Position numbers and translations under genes: made by a program. Shown one piece after another: positions 15,779 through 24,103 of a stretch of DNA of 32,615 nucleotides; within the stretch, counting starts at the first letter, position 1; the number at the start of each line of letters is the position of its first letter. The notes under the pieces were generated by a model, which was not told the origin of the DNA, did no database searches, and saw only the letters and a list, made by a program, of their open reading frames with translations. This DNA is from Anaerolineae bacterium (GTDB taxonomy: Bacteria > Chloroflexota > Anaerolineae > Aggregatilineales > Aggregatilineaceae), in the NCBI GenBank assembly GCA_020848665.1, contig JADLHR010000385.1, forward strand, positions 1-32,615, in the 5' to 3' direction.

Positions 15779-16602
15779 GCGCCATCTCTGCTGCCGTCGT
15801 TGGCAGCGCTGTTGTCAGCGCCTACTCGGGCAACCGCGCGGCAAACACGCAGGCCGCCGCTGCGCGCGATGCGTCGGCGCAGCAGATCTACGCGGCGAAC
15901 CGCTCGGCGGACCTGCAGCACGATGCGACCATCCGCGGCCAGAATCTGCAGCGTGAGATGTTCGATCGGGCGGCCGGGTATTCGCAGCCGTACCGCGAAC
16001 GGGGCGCCCAGGCCATAGAGACCCTCTCCGGCGAACTGAGCAGCGGGCAGTTAAGCAAGAACTTCGACGCTTCGATGATGGCGCAATACGCGCCGGCCTA
16101 TCAGTTCCAGCTCAAGCAGGGCCTGGGTCAAGCTGAGAACATGGCCAACCGCATGGGCGGGCTCGTCGGCGGCAACGCGCTGCAGGGGTTGAACACTTAC
16201 GCGCAAAACTACGCTCAGACCGCGTACCAGCAGGCATTCAGCAACTATCAGACCGAGCAGGCGAATCGGTATTCGCGCCTGATGGGCGTCGCGCAACTCG
16301 GCCAGAACGCCGCGGCAGGCACCGGCTCGGGCGCCATCGCTACCGGTCAGAGCATGGCGAACCTCGGCCTGGCCGGCGCCCAGGGGATGAGCAACTCTTA
16401 CGCCACGGGCGCCAACAACGCCTCGGGCTATCTGACCTCGGGCGCCGCTGCGCAGGCCGCCGGCCAGGTAAGTGTGGGCAACTCGCTGTCGGGCGGCCTG
16501 AACAGCTATCTCGGCTGGAACTATCTGTACGGCCGTCCGGGAGGCGCGTCCGCCGCGCCGGCCACCACGACGATGCCGGGATCGTTGTCTCTGAACCAGT
16601 GA
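15775..16602 (+). CDS. DNA ejection protein 1 (P22 gp7-like)
   Basis: A 275-residue protein with the look of P22 gp7-type ejection proteins: an N-terminal small-residue helix (SAAVVGSAVVSAYSGN), an Ala/Gln/Asn helix with NRSADLQHDATIRG, PYRERGAQAIETLSGEL, then APAYQFQLKQGLGQAEN, MANRMGGLVGG, and GLNTYAQNYAQTAYQQAFSN. Such proteins leave the virion first and help form the DNA channel through the envelope. The C-terminus is Gly/Ala/Ser-rich. Its ATG overlaps the cupin-SET stop. Confidence 0.75.
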   Translation: MSAISAAVVGSAVVSAYSGNRAANTQAAAARDASAQQIYAANRSADLQHDATIRGQNLQREMFDRAAGYSQPYRERGAQAIETLSGELSSGQLSKNFDASMMAQYAPAYQFQLKQGLGQAENMANRMGGLVGGNALQGLNTYAQNYAQTAYQQAFSNYQTEQANRYSRLMGVAQLGQNAAAGTGSGAIATGQSMANLGLAGAQGMSNSYATGANNASGYLTSGAAAQAAGQVSVGNSLSGGLNSYLGWNYLYGRPGGASAAPATTTMPGSLSLNQ

Positions 16603-16608
16603 CGCGCC

Positions 16609-18153
16609 ATGCCGCTTGATCCGAGCATCCCGCTGCAAGCCAAGGCCCCTGACCCCCTTCAGACGATGGGGCAATGGATCGGTCTGGCGCGCCAGAAGCA
16701 AGCGCTTGAGCGCGAGACGGCGACGCTGCCGACCGACATCGAGAAGAGCAAGGCCGAGTCGGAGCGGGCGCGGATCGACGCCGAGAAGGCGCGCCGTACG
16801 CTGGACGACTACATCCGCCAGCAGCGAGCCACGGCCGAGTCGGCGGAAGCCGCGGCGAAGGTAGCCTCCGGCAGCGCCGAGGCCGACATCGTAAAGCGCA
16901 AGGCAGAGTCAGGAAAGGCTGTCACCGAGGCGGAGAAGGCGAAGTTCGGCCTGTCCACCGACTACATGAGCGTGCTGCGCGCCAGCAGGGACCGATTCCT
17001 GGCCGACGAGCGGTTCGATCCGGATTCGCCGAAGTTCGATCGTCGGGCGATGCTGGAGGCCATGGCCGACGCGCGTGATGAATCGATCCGCGCAGGCGCG
17101 CCGCGTCATCTGGCTGAGGAACAATTCGCGATCAGCATGGCGCAGGCAGCCCAGGATCCGCGGACTTACCGGCAGACGATGCAAAACAGTATCGTGGCCG
17201 GCAACAACTCAGCCGGTCAGGCGCAACTGGCCCAGCCCGTCGGCATCCAGACGAACAGCGGCCAAGTCACGCAGGTGGTCAACGCGAATCGGTTCGCCGG
17301 GCCCGTGGGCCAAGCCATCCAAGGCACGCGGACGCAGCAGCAGCCGCCGCCGACCACGCAGGTGTTCTATGACGATGGCGAGGGCGGCGGCCGGATGGGC
17401 CTGTATGGGGCGCAGGGCGGCGGCGTGCGCCCAGCGGCACCGCAGCCGATGCCGGGCGCTCCGCGGATCGCACCGGCCGGCGCAGGAGCGCCCGCGGCCC
17501 CGGCTCAGACCCCGCCGCCGCGCAGCTTCGTTCCGTCCGGCCCGCCTATGGGTGCCGAGGCCAACATGCAAGGTCAGGTGCAGGTGGTGCAGGCCGACCG
17601 AACGGCCACCGCCAGCGCGGCTGCTTTCGCCGAGCAGAACAAGGCGACGCTTGCCAAGATCCGCGAGATCGTCACGAAAGCGCCAACTGGCGTCGGAGCC
17701 GACAAGCAGGCATTCGCCGCAGGCCTCGGCGCATTGATCGGCATGGAGTCGGGCGACGAGAAGAAGTCGGCCGCGGATCTGCTGAACAAGTACTCTGCGC
17801 AGTTGCAGGCGCTGACCGGCGGTAACACCGACATGGCGCGCTCAATCGTCGAAGCGGCCATTCCGAACAGCAAGATGACCGATACGGCCATCCGGAAGGT
17901 GGCCCGTGAGTTGACCGCAGTCCAAGACATGGCGCTGGCCAAGCAGCGGTTCCTGGCGCGCGTCGAGCACAACCCTGTGCAGTATCGAGAGCAACTGGCG
18001 ATCTTCAATCGCGTGGCGGACCCGCGGGTGTTCCAGTTCCCGACGATGAACCTGAAGGAACAGGCCGCCCTGCGCAAATCGATGACACCGGCCGAGCGTG
18101 GCGAGTTCGAGGCGAAGCTCGAGGCGGCCGAACAGTTCGGCCTGATCCGGTGA
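16609..18153 (+). CDS. Internal virion / DNA ejection protein 2
   Basis: A 514-residue protein in the position of P22 gp20. It has a long Ala/Glu/Lys coiled coil (about residues 25-112), a helical region to ~210, a disordered Gln/Pro/Gly linker (~240-320) and a helical C-terminal domain (IREIVTKAPTGVGADKQAF and onward). No enzyme motif seen. Assigned by composition and by lying between two other ejection-type genes. Confidence 0.6.
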   Translation: MPLDPSIPLQAKAPDPLQTMGQWIGLARQKQALERETATLPTDIEKSKAESERARIDAEKARRTLDDYIRQQRATAESAEAAAKVASGSAEADIVKRKAESGKAVTEAEKAKFGLSTDYMSVLRASRDRFLADERFDPDSPKFDRRAMLEAMADARDESIRAGAPRHLAEEQFAISMAQAAQDPRTYRQTMQNSIVAGNNSAGQAQLAQPVGIQTNSGQVTQVVNANRFAGPVGQAIQGTRTQQQPPPTTQVFYDDGEGGGRMGLYGAQGGGVRPAAPQPMPGAPRIAPAGAGAPAAPAQTPPPRSFVPSGPPMGAEANMQGQVQVVQADRTATASAAAFAEQNKATLAKIREIVTKAPTGVGADKQAFAAGLGALIGMESGDEKKSAADLLNKYSAQLQALTGGNTDMARSIVEAAIPNSKMTDTAIRKVARELTAVQDMALAKQRFLARVEHNPVQYREQLAIFNRVADPRVFQFPTMNLKEQAALRKSMTPAERGEFEAKLEAAEQFGLIR

Positions 18154-20240
18154 TGGGTAAGTACTCGGATCAGTTCCGCTCGCTCGGAGCCGGAGAATCC
18201 GAGATCCGCGATACCGCGAACCGCGGGTATGCAGCTCGCTTTCGCGCACTGGAAGAGTTCGACGAGCGAATCAGCAAGGCCGCCGAGGCACCGGAGGGCG
18301 GCACGTCGACGCCGCAGCAGCCGAAGAAGCCGCGCAGCACCTGGGAGAAGATCCTCGGCATCCCCGATGCCGCCCTGACGATCGGCACCGGCATGGCGTC
18401 CGGCCTGATGGGCGCCGGCGCCGGCATTCTCGACAACATGCTGTCGGGCACCTGGGGCACCCGCGAAGGCACGCAATTGGCGGAGCGTACCGCCGGCCGG
18501 GTGATGGAGCGCAACACCTGGACGCCGCGCACCGAGGCGGGCCGGGAGTATGCGGAGACCGTAGGTCGCGCCTTGAACGATTCCGGCATCGTCGCGGTCG
18601 CTCCGATGATGGATGTCGTCGGCGCCGTTCCGCATGGTGTGCAGGCCCAGCTCGCCGCTCAGTTTGGACGCCTGCGCGGTCGCGCGCCGTCGGTCCGCGC
18701 TGCGGATATCCCGCCGCCGGAGGCGCCCCCGAACGTCGGGATCAACCCAGGCGGGATGCCGTCATCACCAGGCGGTGCTGGGGCCACCGCTGATGCCGCC
18801 GCGGCGACGTCAACCGGCGCACGCATCGCTGAACTGCCGGGCGCTGGCGGCGCGCCCACGGCGCCGCAGCCGACAGTCCCTGCAGTTCGCCAGGCGGTGA
18901 CGCGTGCGGAGCGCGAGGGCCGCACGGTGAACACCGACGCGCTGACGCGTCAGGAACGGGCGGGCTCGCTGCCCGTTCCGATCGATCTGACGCGCGGCCA
19001 GGCGCTGCAGGATCCGGCGCTGATCTCGATGGAGCGCAACCTGCGCTCGCGCAATCCGGCGTTGGTCGAACGCTACGGCGCGCAGAACCGTGCGCTACAG
19101 GCCAATGTCGATCAGATGCGCACCACGGCCGCTCCCGACGTGATGATCGAGAACCCGACCGCCGCGGGCCAGGCGCTGGTGGAACGCATGGCCGGCCGTC
19201 AAGCCGAGCGCGCGGCCGAGACGAGTGCCGCCTATCAAGCACTGCGCGATGCCAACGCCGGGGCGCTGCCGCTGGATGGCGCCACGTTCGGCGCCGAAGC
19301 GGGCCGAGCGCTCGAATCGAACATGAAAGGGGCGTTTCTCCCGTCGTCCGTGCAGTCGATCGTCGAGCAGTTCGCCAGCGGCAAGCGAGCGATGACCTTC
19401 GAGAACTTCGAGAATCTCCGCACGATCCTCGCGAGCGAGGCCCGCAAAGCCCAGCGATCGGGCGACGGCAATGCAGCGGCGGCCATCCGCTCTGTGCGCG
19501 ACACGCTGGAGAACATGCCGATCAGCTCCGAGGTCGCAGAGGTCAAGGCACTGGCCGACCGAGCCCGTGCCCTGGCGCGTGCCGAGTTCGCCCGCGAAGA
19601 GGCGATGGCCGGCTACGGCGAGGTGGCCGCCGGCAGCGCGGCGGCGGACACCTTCGTGCAGCGCCATTTCATCAACCGCCGCGACACCAAAGCGGTGGCG
19701 CGCGAGTTGGCGGACCTCGATCCGGAATCGCAGCAGATCGTCCGCGCCGAGGTGATCAATCACCTCCAGCGCCAAGGCACTGACTCCTCGCGCAACTTTA
19801 ACTCGTCGGGCTACAACCGGGCGCTGAACGCGCTCGGTACGCGTCTGGATGCCATCTTTCCAGCCGAGCAGGCGGCGCAGCTCCGCGCCATCGGCCAGGT
19901 TGCGCGCGACATCGATGCGCAACCCAAGGGCGCCTGGGTCAACAACTCGAACACCAGCGTGGCCGAGCTCGCGCGAGAGGGGCTGGCCTCGTCGGTCGAG
20001 GCGGCTGCCAACGCGAAGACCGGGGGCATCGGCGGCACGATCATGCGCGGCAAGTTCAGCGACATGTTGAACAGGAAGCGGCTGGCCCGGGAGAACGAAG
20101 CGATCCTCGGGCCGGGAGCCGGCATTGTCGGGGAGTCGACCGCGAAGGCGCGCCGCGGAGGCGCGCCGGTGCTGCCGGCCGTTACCACGCCAGCACAATC
20201 GTCAGGCGCAATGCGCGAGCGTCAGAAAGCGGACCAATGA
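18153..20240 (+). CDS. DNA ejection protein 3 (P22 gp16-like by position)
   Basis: A 695-residue protein, similar in length to P22 gp16 (609). Near the N-terminus is a Gly/Ala-rich hydrophobic segment (ALTIGTGMASGLMGAGAGIL, 74-93) that may insert into membranes. It is followed by Pro/Ala linkers (~190-255), PIDLTRGQALQDPALISMERNL, and a long helical C-terminal half. The motif LTRGQA followed by QDP recurs in phage internal-virion proteins. The ATG at 18153 overlaps the previous stop (TGATG); a GTG at 18150 is adjacent. Its 3' end overlaps the antisense gene at 20222-20419. Confidence 0.65.
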   Translation: MGKYSDQFRSLGAGESEIRDTANRGYAARFRALEEFDERISKAAEAPEGGTSTPQQPKKPRSTWEKILGIPDAALTIGTGMASGLMGAGAGILDNMLSGTWGTREGTQLAERTAGRVMERNTWTPRTEAGREYAETVGRALNDSGIVAVAPMMDVVGAVPHGVQAQLAAQFGRLRGRAPSVRAADIPPPEAPPNVGINPGGMPSSPGGAGATADAAAATSTGARIAELPGAGGAPTAPQPTVPAVRQAVTRAEREGRTVNTDALTRQERAGSLPVPIDLTRGQALQDPALISMERNLRSRNPALVERYGAQNRALQANVDQMRTTAAPDVMIENPTAAGQALVERMAGRQAERAAETSAAYQALRDANAGALPLDGATFGAEAGRALESNMKGAFLPSSVQSIVEQFASGKRAMTFENFENLRTILASEARKAQRSGDGNAAAAIRSVRDTLENMPISSEVAEVKALADRARALARAEFAREEAMAGYGEVAAGSAAADTFVQRHFINRRDTKAVARELADLDPESQQIVRAEVINHLQRQGTDSSRNFNSSGYNRALNALGTRLDAIFPAEQAAQLRAIGQVARDIDAQPKGAWVNNSNTSVAELAREGLASSVEAAANAKTGGIGGTIMRGKFSDMLNRKRLARENEAILGPGAGIVGESTAKARRGGAPVLPAVTTPAQSSGAMRERQKADQ

Positions 20241-20419
20241 AACCCCTTCACCCGGAACGCGCGGTTCACCGCCCCCACCGTGACCAGGCCGGCCAGCCAG
20301 CCGAGCGGCTTCTCGCCGGTGACGTGCGCCGCGATCACGCCGATCAGCGTGCCGACGATCAGCAGCAAGTAGAGCTGCCAGAAGCCGATCCACAGCCGTG
20401 TCAGCAGGAACCGAATCAT
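20222..20419 (-). CDS. Small antisense membrane protein (65 aa)
   Basis: A minus-strand ORF between the ejection and fibre genes, while neighbours on both sides are on the plus strand. The product has two membrane-type helices: WIGFWQLYLLLIVGTLIGVI (10-29) and a second around residues 39-52, with basic residues at both ends. Plus-strand frames over the same bases look like shadow (His/Arg/Gln-rich). No strong ribosome site is seen upstream (only a GGGAC-like stretch). Its 3' end overlaps 19 nt of the ejection gene. Possibly a moron-like gene, for example for superinfection exclusion; function unknown. Confidence 0.5.
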   Translation of the reverse strand: MIRFLLTRLWIGFWQLYLLLIVGTLIGVIAAHVTGEKPLGWLAGLVTVGAVNRAFRVKGFHWSAF

Positions 20420-20438
20420 GGTCGTCCCGGAGGGTTGA

Positions 20439-21050
20439 ATGCCTAACGTCAGTATCGCACCCGGTTTGGGGATTGGCTACCAGGGGCTGCTGCCGAACGG
20501 CCGGCCGAACAATGCCGGGCGGCTGCGCACGTTCCAGGCCGGGACCACCACGCCGATCGCCACCTACACGAACCAGGCCGGCACGATCGCCAACGCCAAC
20601 CCGATCGTGCTCAACGCGGACGGGCGCCCACCGCAGCCGATCTGGCTCGACAACGCGCTGCTCTACAAGTTCCAGCTCGAGGACGCCGCCGGCAACGTGC
20701 TGGCCACCTTCGACAACATCGAGCCGTCCGCCAGCGCCGCCGGGCTGGGCGGCAACACTGGCCCGGCGTTTCTCGCTCAGCGCGCGGTGCCGGGCTACCA
20801 GTGGCTGCCAAGCGGCATCCTGATCCAGTGGGGCGCCACCGTCGGCATCGCGTCGAGTGCGAATCTGGTCTTTGCGCTGCCGGTCGCCTATTCCAACGCG
20901 CTGCTATCTGCAGTGGTGACGCCGCTCGGAACAGGCAACAGCGCCACCCCCGTGTCCGGAGCCATCGAGCTCGTCAACGCGGGCACGGTCCGGATCTACA
21001 ACAAGTCGGCCACGAGCGAAGCCTTCACCTGGCTCGCCATCGGCTACTGA
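20439..21050 (+). CDS. Tail fibre-type protein with head-binding-like N-terminus
   Basis: A 203-residue protein. The N-terminal ~95 residues have the pattern found at the base of many podoviral fibres and spikes: GRLRTFQAGTTTPIATYTN, ANPIVLNADGRP, LLYKFQLEDAAGNVLATFD. The C-terminal ~80 residues (LIQWGATVG, FALPVAYSN, FTWLAIGY) match the small trimeric domain seen at the ends of tail fibres. It may be a complete short fibre or an adaptor for the larger spikes downstream. GGAGG ribosome site just before ATG 20439. Confidence 0.75.
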   Translation: MPNVSIAPGLGIGYQGLLPNGRPNNAGRLRTFQAGTTTPIATYTNQAGTIANANPIVLNADGRPPQPIWLDNALLYKFQLEDAAGNVLATFDNIEPSASAAGLGGNTGPAFLAQRAVPGYQWLPSGILIQWGATVGIASSANLVFALPVAYSNALLSAVVTPLGTGNSATPVSGAIELVNAGTVRIYNKSATSEAFTWLAIGY

Positions 21051-21065
21051 TCGCGAGGAAAGAGC

Positions 21066-21434
21066 ATGCCTTCTGTCAACGCCGGACCCGCGTCGACCAC
21101 CACCCAGAACGTCCAGGCCATGATGGGCGTGGCCGCGGGAATGACCACGCCGATCACCCGATCGGCTGAACAAGGTCTGCGAGGGGACGAGAGCGGCGCC
21201 ATCATCGTGACGACCGACGCGGCGCCGACCACGCTGTACGTGATCGGCAAGATCCAGTCTGGCTGGAACGCCATGGTGATTCAGGGAGGCGCTGGACAGA
21301 TCACACTCGCGGGCGCCGCCGGCGTCACGCTGCTGCAAGCTGCCGGGCTCGCGGCGACCGCAGCCCAATACAGCGGCGTATCGCTATACGCCATTGCTGA
21401 CGACCAGGTCGTGATGGCCGGTGATATGCAATGA
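21066..21434 (+). CDS. Hypothetical small structural protein (122 aa)
   Basis: The ATG at 21066 has a GAGGAAAG ribosome site. Ser/Thr/Ala-rich start, then beta strands (GAIIVTTDAAPTTLYVIGKI, WNAMVIQGGAGQITLAG) and a strand SLYAIADDQVVMAG at the end. It resembles small beta-sandwich tail accessory domains. It is coupled to the large adhesin gene by an ATGA overlap, so the two may act together, for example as attachment piece and spike. Confidence 0.55.
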   Translation: MPSVNAGPASTTTQNVQAMMGVAAGMTTPITRSAEQGLRGDESGAIIVTTDAAPTTLYVIGKIQSGWNAMVIQGGAGQITLAGAAGVTLLQAAGLAATAAQYSGVSLYAIADDQVVMAGDMQ

Positions 21435-23674
21435 GCTACGCGATTCCCCCGCTCCGCGCCTGGCAATCCGGCTCTCAGTCGTTTTGGAACAGGCGGCTGT
21501 TCTGGTCGGAAGAGGAGTACGAGGCGGCGCCGGGACGGAATAAGACGCTGCTGGACGCCGCCGTCATGTCGGCACTTGGCTTCACGTCGAGCGGCGGCGC
21601 CAACGGCACGGCGGTCGACAGTAGCGGCAATCTCGTCGCTGCATCGGCGCCGCGCATCACGCACGAGCGCGGGGCGACACACTGCTTGACTCAGTGGACT
21701 TCCAGCCTGGCGCAATTGTATCCGGCTCTGGTCACCACCGCTGGACAGTTCAAATCGCCTGACGGGCTGGCAACGCTGCAACTGGCCACGAGCCCTGTCA
21801 GTTACTTCAACCTCAACGCGGGATTCACGGCGCTCAGCAACACTTGCACGCTGGTGGCGTACATCAAGCGCGGCAGTTTCGACTACGACGCCGCCTCTAA
21901 GTATGGTTTTTACAACAGTGCCACTAGCCTGGACATCGGCTACGCAGCACCGAACTACTCGACCGGGAAAATAGAGGCGATCCAGAGCTTAGCCGGCACG
22001 ATCACGGCTCGGACGGAGCCGATGGGCAACGGCGTGTTCAAGCTGATCGTCACTGCGACGGGGGGAATGTCGGCCGGCGACCCGTGTTTGGTGTATGCCG
22101 GGGCGACAGGGGGCGTCGTGGGGCCTGGGCACCAGCATTGGACGAGCGCGTGCCACGTCAACGACGGGCCGTTGCCGCTGCCGTTCCTCAACACGTTTGA
22201 CACTCGTCCGCTGTTCAGCGCCGGCACGCCGATGCGGCAGAACCTGTTCGCCACGACGGATCTGACGAATCTGACGCAGTTCGGCCGAAATGGCGTCACG
22301 CCCTCGGCCCTCGGCGCTGTCGGTCCGGGAGGCGCTCCAGCGTATCGGCTGACAAAGGACGACGCGTTGGGAAGCCGCTCGCTGTGGGCGCACAACGATA
22401 CTCTGCCAAGCCTCGTGGCTGGATGCGTGAATACGCTTTATCTTGCGCTGCGCGGCGGGACGATAGCGGACGTGGGCATGCTCAGCAACGCGGGCTGGTC
22501 AGCAGTGCGTGCTGAGATCGTGTCGGGACCGGGAACGGTCAATAGTAATGCGTTGCCGAGAATCGACGGACTGCAGTCTGGGCAATGGACCATTGTCCGC
22601 ATCCGCAACGTGCCGGCCGACCTTGTCAGCTGGGGCGGTCTATACATCTACCCCGGCGGCGCAGGGCCTGATGGCGCGGGAAGCTATATCGACGTGTCGA
22701 CTGTGATGCTTCACGAGGGCACCGCCGATCTGTCATTCGAGCCCGATCCGATCTCCGTCTACCCGCAAGCCGCCCTCCTCATCGAGCCCGCCCGCACGCG
22801 CGAGACGCTGTATCCGCGCGACCTGACGCAAGCGGCGTGGGTCAAGAACAACATGACGGCCACGAAGACTGCCGTCGGCACTGATGGCGTGGCGAACAGC
22901 GCAAGCACGCTGACCGCATCGGCGAGCAACGGCACATGCCTGCAAAGCGTCACCAGCGCCAGCGCCAATCGCGCCTTCGGCCCGCACATCCGGTCGCGCA
23001 GTGCTGCCTCTCTCATCCTCGATTTGACGTGCGACGGCGGAACGACGTGGCAGGCCGTGACGGCCAATGCGGCATGGATGCCGTACAGCGCGCTCAAGGC
23101 AAGTGTCACGAATCCGAGCTACGGATTTCGGCTGCGCAGTAGCGGCGACAGCATTGACGTGGATTGGGCGCAGGGCGAAATCGGGGACTTCGCCACGTCA
23201 CCGATAGGCGGCACAGAGAGCGCGGCGCAGACGCGGAGCGTCGACACCATCGGCACGCCCGCTGACTGGATCAGCGATGCGGCGGGTACGGTCGCAGCGA
23301 CCTTTGTGGCGCCGATTGACGTGTCGGGATACCCGGCTGTGGTGGGCACCCCGGGCAGCGCGATGCCGGTCTATGTGAGCGCCACGCGAGCCGTGGGAAT
23401 ATTCGACGGTCTGAGTCTCGCCGGGGCTGTTGCAACAGTCGCAGGCAACGTGTATCGAGCAGCTTCGAATTGGGGCACTGGCGTGATAGGTATCAGTGTG
23501 GACGGCCTGCCAGTAAACAGCGATGTGTACGACGGCACGATGGGCTCGTCCCTGTACCTCGGACGGACTGGCGGGGGCAATATCCTCGGCAGCGGCATTC
23601 TCGCGCTCGAACTCTCGGGCACGAAGGCAACCGACGCCCAGCTCCAGCTTGCCTCTCAAGGCTTACTTCCATAA
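21431..23674 (+). CDS. Large tail adhesin / receptor-binding protein
   Basis: A 747-residue beta-rich protein. It contains two similar carbohydrate-binding-type modules: one starting NLFATTDLTNLTQF (~275) and one starting TLYPRDLTQAAWVKNN (~455). Each opens with a DLT..(F/W) pattern followed by a jelly-roll-like run, as in phage tail proteins that begin such modules with 'SEDF..AAW'. The region before (~105-250) may be a related module (TLVAYIKRG, VFKLIVTATGG). The C-terminus (~610-747) resembles a LamG-like domain (GTVAATFVAPIDVSG, YLGRTGGGN). No hydrolase active site is obvious. Base composition is lower in GC than the head genes. The likely role is host recognition. Confidence 0.65.
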   Translation: MSYAIPPLRAWQSGSQSFWNRRLFWSEEEYEAAPGRNKTLLDAAVMSALGFTSSGGANGTAVDSSGNLVAASAPRITHERGATHCLTQWTSSLAQLYPALVTTAGQFKSPDGLATLQLATSPVSYFNLNAGFTALSNTCTLVAYIKRGSFDYDAASKYGFYNSATSLDIGYAAPNYSTGKIEAIQSLAGTITARTEPMGNGVFKLIVTATGGMSAGDPCLVYAGATGGVVGPGHQHWTSACHVNDGPLPLPFLNTFDTRPLFSAGTPMRQNLFATTDLTNLTQFGRNGVTPSALGAVGPGGAPAYRLTKDDALGSRSLWAHNDTLPSLVAGCVNTLYLALRGGTIADVGMLSNAGWSAVRAEIVSGPGTVNSNALPRIDGLQSGQWTIVRIRNVPADLVSWGGLYIYPGGAGPDGAGSYIDVSTVMLHEGTADLSFEPDPISVYPQAALLIEPARTRETLYPRDLTQAAWVKNNMTATKTAVGTDGVANSASTLTASASNGTCLQSVTSASANRAFGPHIRSRSAASLILDLTCDGGTTWQAVTANAAWMPYSALKASVTNPSYGFRLRSSGDSIDVDWAQGEIGDFATSPIGGTESAAQTRSVDTIGTPADWISDAAGTVAATFVAPIDVSGYPAVVGTPGSAMPVYVSATRAVGIFDGLSLAGAVATVAGNVYRAASNWGTGVIGISVDGLPVNSDVYDGTMGSSLYLGRTGGGNILGSGILALELSGTKATDAQLQLASQGLLP

Positions 23675-23683
23675 GGACTCAAA

Positions 23684-24103
23684 ATGGACCAATACAAATC
23701 AACAGACCTCACCGCCGAAGCTCGGCCCCGAGTCGCTGAACTCCGCATCAGCTTCCCTCACGGTGCCGCTCCCGGTGTGACCACTGTGCTCGAAGAAGAA
23801 CTGACGTTAAGCGACGGTCGGGTCTTCTATAACGGCATACCAGCCATCGGTTCGGCCGTCGCTGCCGACGACGTGATTTACGAACTGCATCACGAAACCC
23901 GTGCCCCTACCGGCAACAAGATGGCGATGGCTGAGTTCCTGAACTGGGCAGCGTCGTTCGGCATCACGCAGCATGCGCGACGAGTCGATTCGAAGGCGGT
24001 CGCCGCCATGCTGCCGGTCAAAGACCCCTCGATTCCGAGCAAACCGATGCCGGCCGAGGCCACCGAAGCCATTCGTTCGGGTGGGACGGATGTCTTCCGC
24101 TAA
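23684..24103 (+). CDS. Hypothetical protein between two spike genes (139 aa)
   Basis: The ATG at 23684 has an AAGGA ribosome site at 23673-23677. The first 70 residues are mixed alpha/beta with EEELTLSDGRVFYNGIPA. The middle holds a helix MAMAEFLNWAASFGIT, and the end is a Pro-rich linker. It overlaps the next gene by 14 nt. It may be a fibre-assembly or adaptor protein by position; I do not recognise it. Confidence 0.5.
   Translation: MDQYKSTDLTAEARPRVAELRISFPHGAAPGVTTVLEEELTLSDGRVFYNGIPAIGSAVAADDVIYELHHETRAPTGNKMAMAEFLNWAASFGITQHARRVDSKAVAAMLPVKDPSIPSKPMPAEATEAIRSGGTDVFR

Noticed and set aside
20237..20446. Plus-strand ORF opposite the small membrane-protein gene
   Set aside because: His/Arg/Gln/Asp-rich sequence without hydrophobic core; it looks like the shadow of the minus-strand gene.
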